Assembly (NCBI GenBank): GCA_903914045.1
Contig: CAIWNO010000052.1
Location: 1 to 8,430, forward strand
DNA: 8,430 nucleotides
DNA from: an uncultured bacterium
GTDB taxonomy: Bacteria > Planctomycetota > Phycisphaerae > Phycisphaerales > SM1A02
Direction: 5' to 3'
Under the pieces are notes generated by a model. It did no database searches and was not told the origin of the DNA. It was given only the letters and a program-made list of their open reading frames with translations. Every line of letters begins with the position of its first letter. Position 1 is the stretch's first letter. Shown here one piece after another: positions 6,789-8,430 of the stretch. A program made the position numbers and the translations under genes.

Positions 6789-6802
6789 AAGGACCGAGGC
6801 GG

Positions 6803-7399
6803 TCACTTGCCTTGTCTCTTGGAAAAATTCTCGTTCATCTGTTTAATCACAACATCGCTGATGTCAATTGCGGGATTAATCCACAACATGCGGCGGCCAG
6901 AAATTTGCGTCATGACAGGGCGCGTGTCCTTGGGATCAAATGGCGGAGTGGCGTCGTCAAGAAAGACCGCGTCAATTTGTTGCGCCTTACAAATGTCGCC
7001 CAACGAGGACTTGATGGTTTGATAGGTGTTCTTCAGCAAGAGATTTTTTTCCATATCAAACTTGCGCCGCGAGAATTCGTCAAAAGCCTTCATGTTTCCC
7101 ACGGCCTCTTGGATTTTCTTGGTGGTCTCAAAAAATCCCGGGGAATCAGCTTTAAAATTCTCCAGTTCCGCTTGCAGGGATTGCGCAATTTGCCCAAGTT
7201 TTTCATTCTTGGCGTTCAGTTCCTTGGCGGTTTCCTCTAGGCGCTTTTCGCCGGCCTTGTGCTCGTCAAGACCGCTATACAAACGCTCAAGATCCACGGT
7301 GGCAATGACGGTTGGTTTTTCAAACGAGTTGAAAGCCCACAACGAAATTGCGGCAAGCGCTAGGAACAAGGTGATTGGCAGGGGAGAGAAGCGACGCAT
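6803..7399 (-). CDS. OmpH/Skp-family periplasmic chaperone, copy 2
   Basis: Skp/OmpH proteins form trimeric holdases that carry unfolded outer-membrane proteins to the BAM complex. The 198-residue product has a basic N-terminus (MRRF) and a hydrophobic segment at residues 8-24. A first strand (TVIATVDLERLY) follows, then a long charged coiled-coil helical pair (about 45-135), and then a beta strand and the C-terminal family motif GRRMLWINPAIDISDVVIKQMN (split here: GRRMLW at 168-173 and PAIDISD at 176-182). No AxA signal-peptidase site is evident after the hydrophobic segment, so it may stay anchored to the inner membrane. ATG 7399 is preferred over the upstream ATG at 7480 because GGAG sits 7 bases before it and a signal-like segment follows at once. 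It lies 96 bp after copy 1 and 25 bp before lpxD. Confidence 0.88.
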   Translation of the reverse strand: MRRFSPLPITLFLALAAISLWAFNSFEKPTVIATVDLERLYSGLDEHKAGEKRLEETAKELNAKNEKLGQIAQSLQAELENFKADSPGFFETTKKIQEAVGNMKAFDEFSRRKFDMEKNLLLKNTYQTIKSSLGDICKAQQIDAVFLDDATPPFDPKDTRPVMTQISGRRMLWINPAIDISDVVIKQMNENFSKRQGK

Positions 7400-7406
7400 G
7401 TGATTT

Positions 7407-7410
7407 CTCC
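7407..7410 (-). promoter_or_regulatory. Shine-Dalgarno site of ompH copy 2
   Basis: GGAG on the minus strand lies 7 bases before ATG 7399. It decides this start over the in-frame ATG 81 bases further upstream, which lacks such a motif. Confidence 0.65.
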
Positions 7411-7495
7411 AAAAGTGGGTGTGTAAGCGGAAGTGAATGAAGACGCAGTTGAAAGAATGCTCAAGTAAAGCGACGCACAAATTCCAAGACAGAAA

Positions 7496-8143
7496 TTATT
7501 TTTTAGCTGGACCAACAGAGGCGGGCGCGGCGGCGTGAGTGTTGTTCATGCGCACAATCAACTTGTCGCTGACATCCGTGGTTGGGCTAGCGAAGATAAT
7601 CTGTCGACGCCCAATTTGCTCAAGTACTTGTTGCGCCAATGGGACTTTAATTTCGCGACTGGTGGAAATGTTGTTTGTTCCATCATTCACAATGATGTAG
7701 TCGTAGCCTTCGCTCTCGGCAAGTTTGGCACTTTCCTCGCGCAGATTGCGGTAAATACTTTGCCACATCAAACTATTTTCAAGATCAAGTTCGGTTCCTT
7801 TGGATGTGGCCCACTGCTCCAGTTGCAATTGCTCCAGCACCACTTGCTCTGCGATGCGTTGTTGCTCCGCACCATCGGTGGCGGCTCCGGCCTGTTTGAC
7901 TTCCGCCTCAAGTTTTTTCTTGCGGCTGTCTGCCTCATCGCGCATTTGGTTTTGCAGCGCGGTGAGTTGAACTTCCCAGTCGGATTTTTCCTGGAGTTTA
8001 TCCAGCACTTTCGCCAAATTAATGCTGCCAACCTTGGTGGCTTGGGCGGGGGCCATTGGACGGCTTACGCCCCAGGCGAATGAGCCCAGTCCAAAGGCGA
8101 CAAGTGAGGCAATAACGACGGTTTGCATTTGTGATTTGTTCAT
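7496..8143 (-). CDS. OmpH/Skp-family periplasmic chaperone, copy 1
   Basis: This is a predicted Skp/OmpH-like holdase for outer-membrane proteins, encoded directly after bamA, the classical position of skp. The 215-residue product has an N-terminal signal segment (hydrophobic residues 8-26) and a plausible signal-peptidase site after PAQA (residues 32-35). The first strand follows (TKVGSINLAKVLDKL, 36-50). Then comes a long Gln/Glu/Lys-rich coiled-coil region (about 52-145), a strand (YDYIIVND, 147-154) and the C-terminal motif GRRQIIFASPTTDVSDKLIV (178-197), which matches copy 2. A short Ala/Pro/Lys tail ends the protein. ATG 8143 is chosen because GAAGG lies 6 bases upstream; an ATG in the same frame at 8215 would place 24 non-signal residues before the signal peptide. 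The gap to bamA is 156 bp. Confidence 0.9.
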   Translation of the reverse strand: MNKSQMQTVVIASLVAFGLGSFAWGVSRPMAPAQATKVGSINLAKVLDKLQEKSDWEVQLTALQNQMRDEADSRKKKLEAEVKQAGAATDGAEQQRIAEQVVLEQLQLEQWATSKGTELDLENSLMWQSIYRNLREESAKLAESEGYDYIIVNDGTNNISTSREIKVPLAQQVLEQIGRRQIIFASPTTDVSDKLIVRMNNTHAAAPASVGPAKK

Positions 8144-8149
8144 GGGGAG

Positions 8150-8154
8150 CCTTC
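8150..8154 (-). promoter_or_regulatory. Shine-Dalgarno site of ompH copy 1
   Basis: GAAGG on the minus strand lies 6 bases before ATG 8143 and supports that start over the in-frame ATG at 8215. Confidence 0.6.
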
Positions 8155-8299
8155 TATAGATAGACAAGGAGTGTAAGTGCCGCGCTGAAAGTGTGCCCAT
8201 GTATTTGACCAACAATTTACGCGGTGATTTACAGAATCTTTTGCCCCAATACAGTGCGCGCGGTTTCGCTCCCTAGTGGAGGACCGTAAGCAAGGCGAT

Positions 8300-8430
8300 T
8301 TAGAAAGGCAATTCCGCGTTGAACGAGAAGACTTGCGTTTCATCCGTGTCTTGTTTCAGCAAAGGAACCGCAAAGTCCAGCGCAATTGGCGCGGGGCCAA
8401 GCGCTCCGATGTACAAGCGCAAGCCCACGC
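8300..8430 (-). CDS. bamA: C-terminal end of outer-membrane assembly factor BamA (partial)
   Basis: Only the last 42 codons and the TAA stop (8302-8300) are inside the window; the rest lies beyond the right edge. The peptide reads VGLRLYIGALGPAPIALDFA, then VPLLKQDTDETQVFSFNAELPF. This is the end of an Omp85/BamA beta-barrel: the (L)GP.PIALDF strand, a short turn with Asp/Glu, and a final amphipathic strand ending in Phe, the usual C-terminal signal of outer-membrane proteins. BamA is the essential insertase that folds barrel proteins into the outer membrane. The next genes downstream are the Skp/OmpH chaperones and lpx genes, the same order as in many diderms, which supports the call. TamA or another Omp85 member is possible from so short a piece, but the context favours BamA. 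Confidence 0.85.
   Translation of the reverse strand, partial: VGLRLYIGALGPAPIALDFAVPLLKQDTDETQVFSFNAELPF

Noticed and set aside
7535..8083. 182-codon plus-strand frame opposite ompH copy 1
   Set aside because: It is antisense to a gene with signal peptide, coiled coil and family C-terminal motif, and is explained by codon bias.
8140..8343. 67-codon minus-strand frame crossing the bamA stop
   Set aside because: It is an alternate frame through the BamA C-terminus and the spacer; the BamA frame has the clear beta-barrel ending.

Overview
The window is a chromosomal segment of a diderm (Gram-negative) bacterium, about 55% GC by eye. It is dominated by an outer-membrane biogenesis operon. The gene set (BamA, two Skp/OmpH chaperones, LpxD, a fused LpxC-FabZ, LpxA) shows an LPS/lipid A-bearing cell. 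The LpxC-FabZ fusion between lpxD and lpxA is known from Bacteroidota/Chlorobiota and from parts of the PVC group. Protein character (Ala/Arg-rich, GCG-rich codons, paired OmpH proteins beside BamA) makes me favour a planctomycete of the Phycisphaerae type. That placement is an inference, not a proof.

Left part, plus strand (1-2496). The 3' two thirds of ettA, an ABC-F translation factor, runs off the left edge. After a 188-bp spacer comes a complete M24-family metallopeptidase (aminopeptidase P/prolidase type) with all five metal ligands. The spacer holds a perfect 8-bp inverted repeat just upstream of the peptidase start.

Middle (2497-2643). This is a short convergent intergenic region. 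It ends in a degenerate 13-bp tandem repeat that runs into the stop codon of the minus-strand gene. No convincing intrinsic terminator is visible.

Right part, minus strand (8430 down to 2644). Read in the direction of transcription: the C-terminal end of bamA, ompH/skp copy 1, ompH/skp copy 2, lpxD, lpxC-fabZ, lpxA, and an unrecognised helical/acidic-tailed protein. From the second ompH onward the genes are packed with gaps of 19-25 bp or a 4-bp ATGA overlap, which is operon-like. The larger gaps (156 and 96 bp) lie around the first ompH. In function, LpxA, LpxC and LpxD carry out the first, second and third steps of lipid A synthesis. FabZ feeds the hydroxyacyl-ACP pool that LpxA and LpxD draw on. 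BamA and Skp assemble outer-membrane proteins.

I see no mobile element, CRISPR array, tRNA, rRNA or clear transferred island. The most worthwhile leads are the unknown last gene of the lpx operon, the LpxC-FabZ fusion at the ancestral fabZ position, the diverged OmpH pair, the 13-bp repeat at the convergent junction, and the palindrome before the M24 gene.
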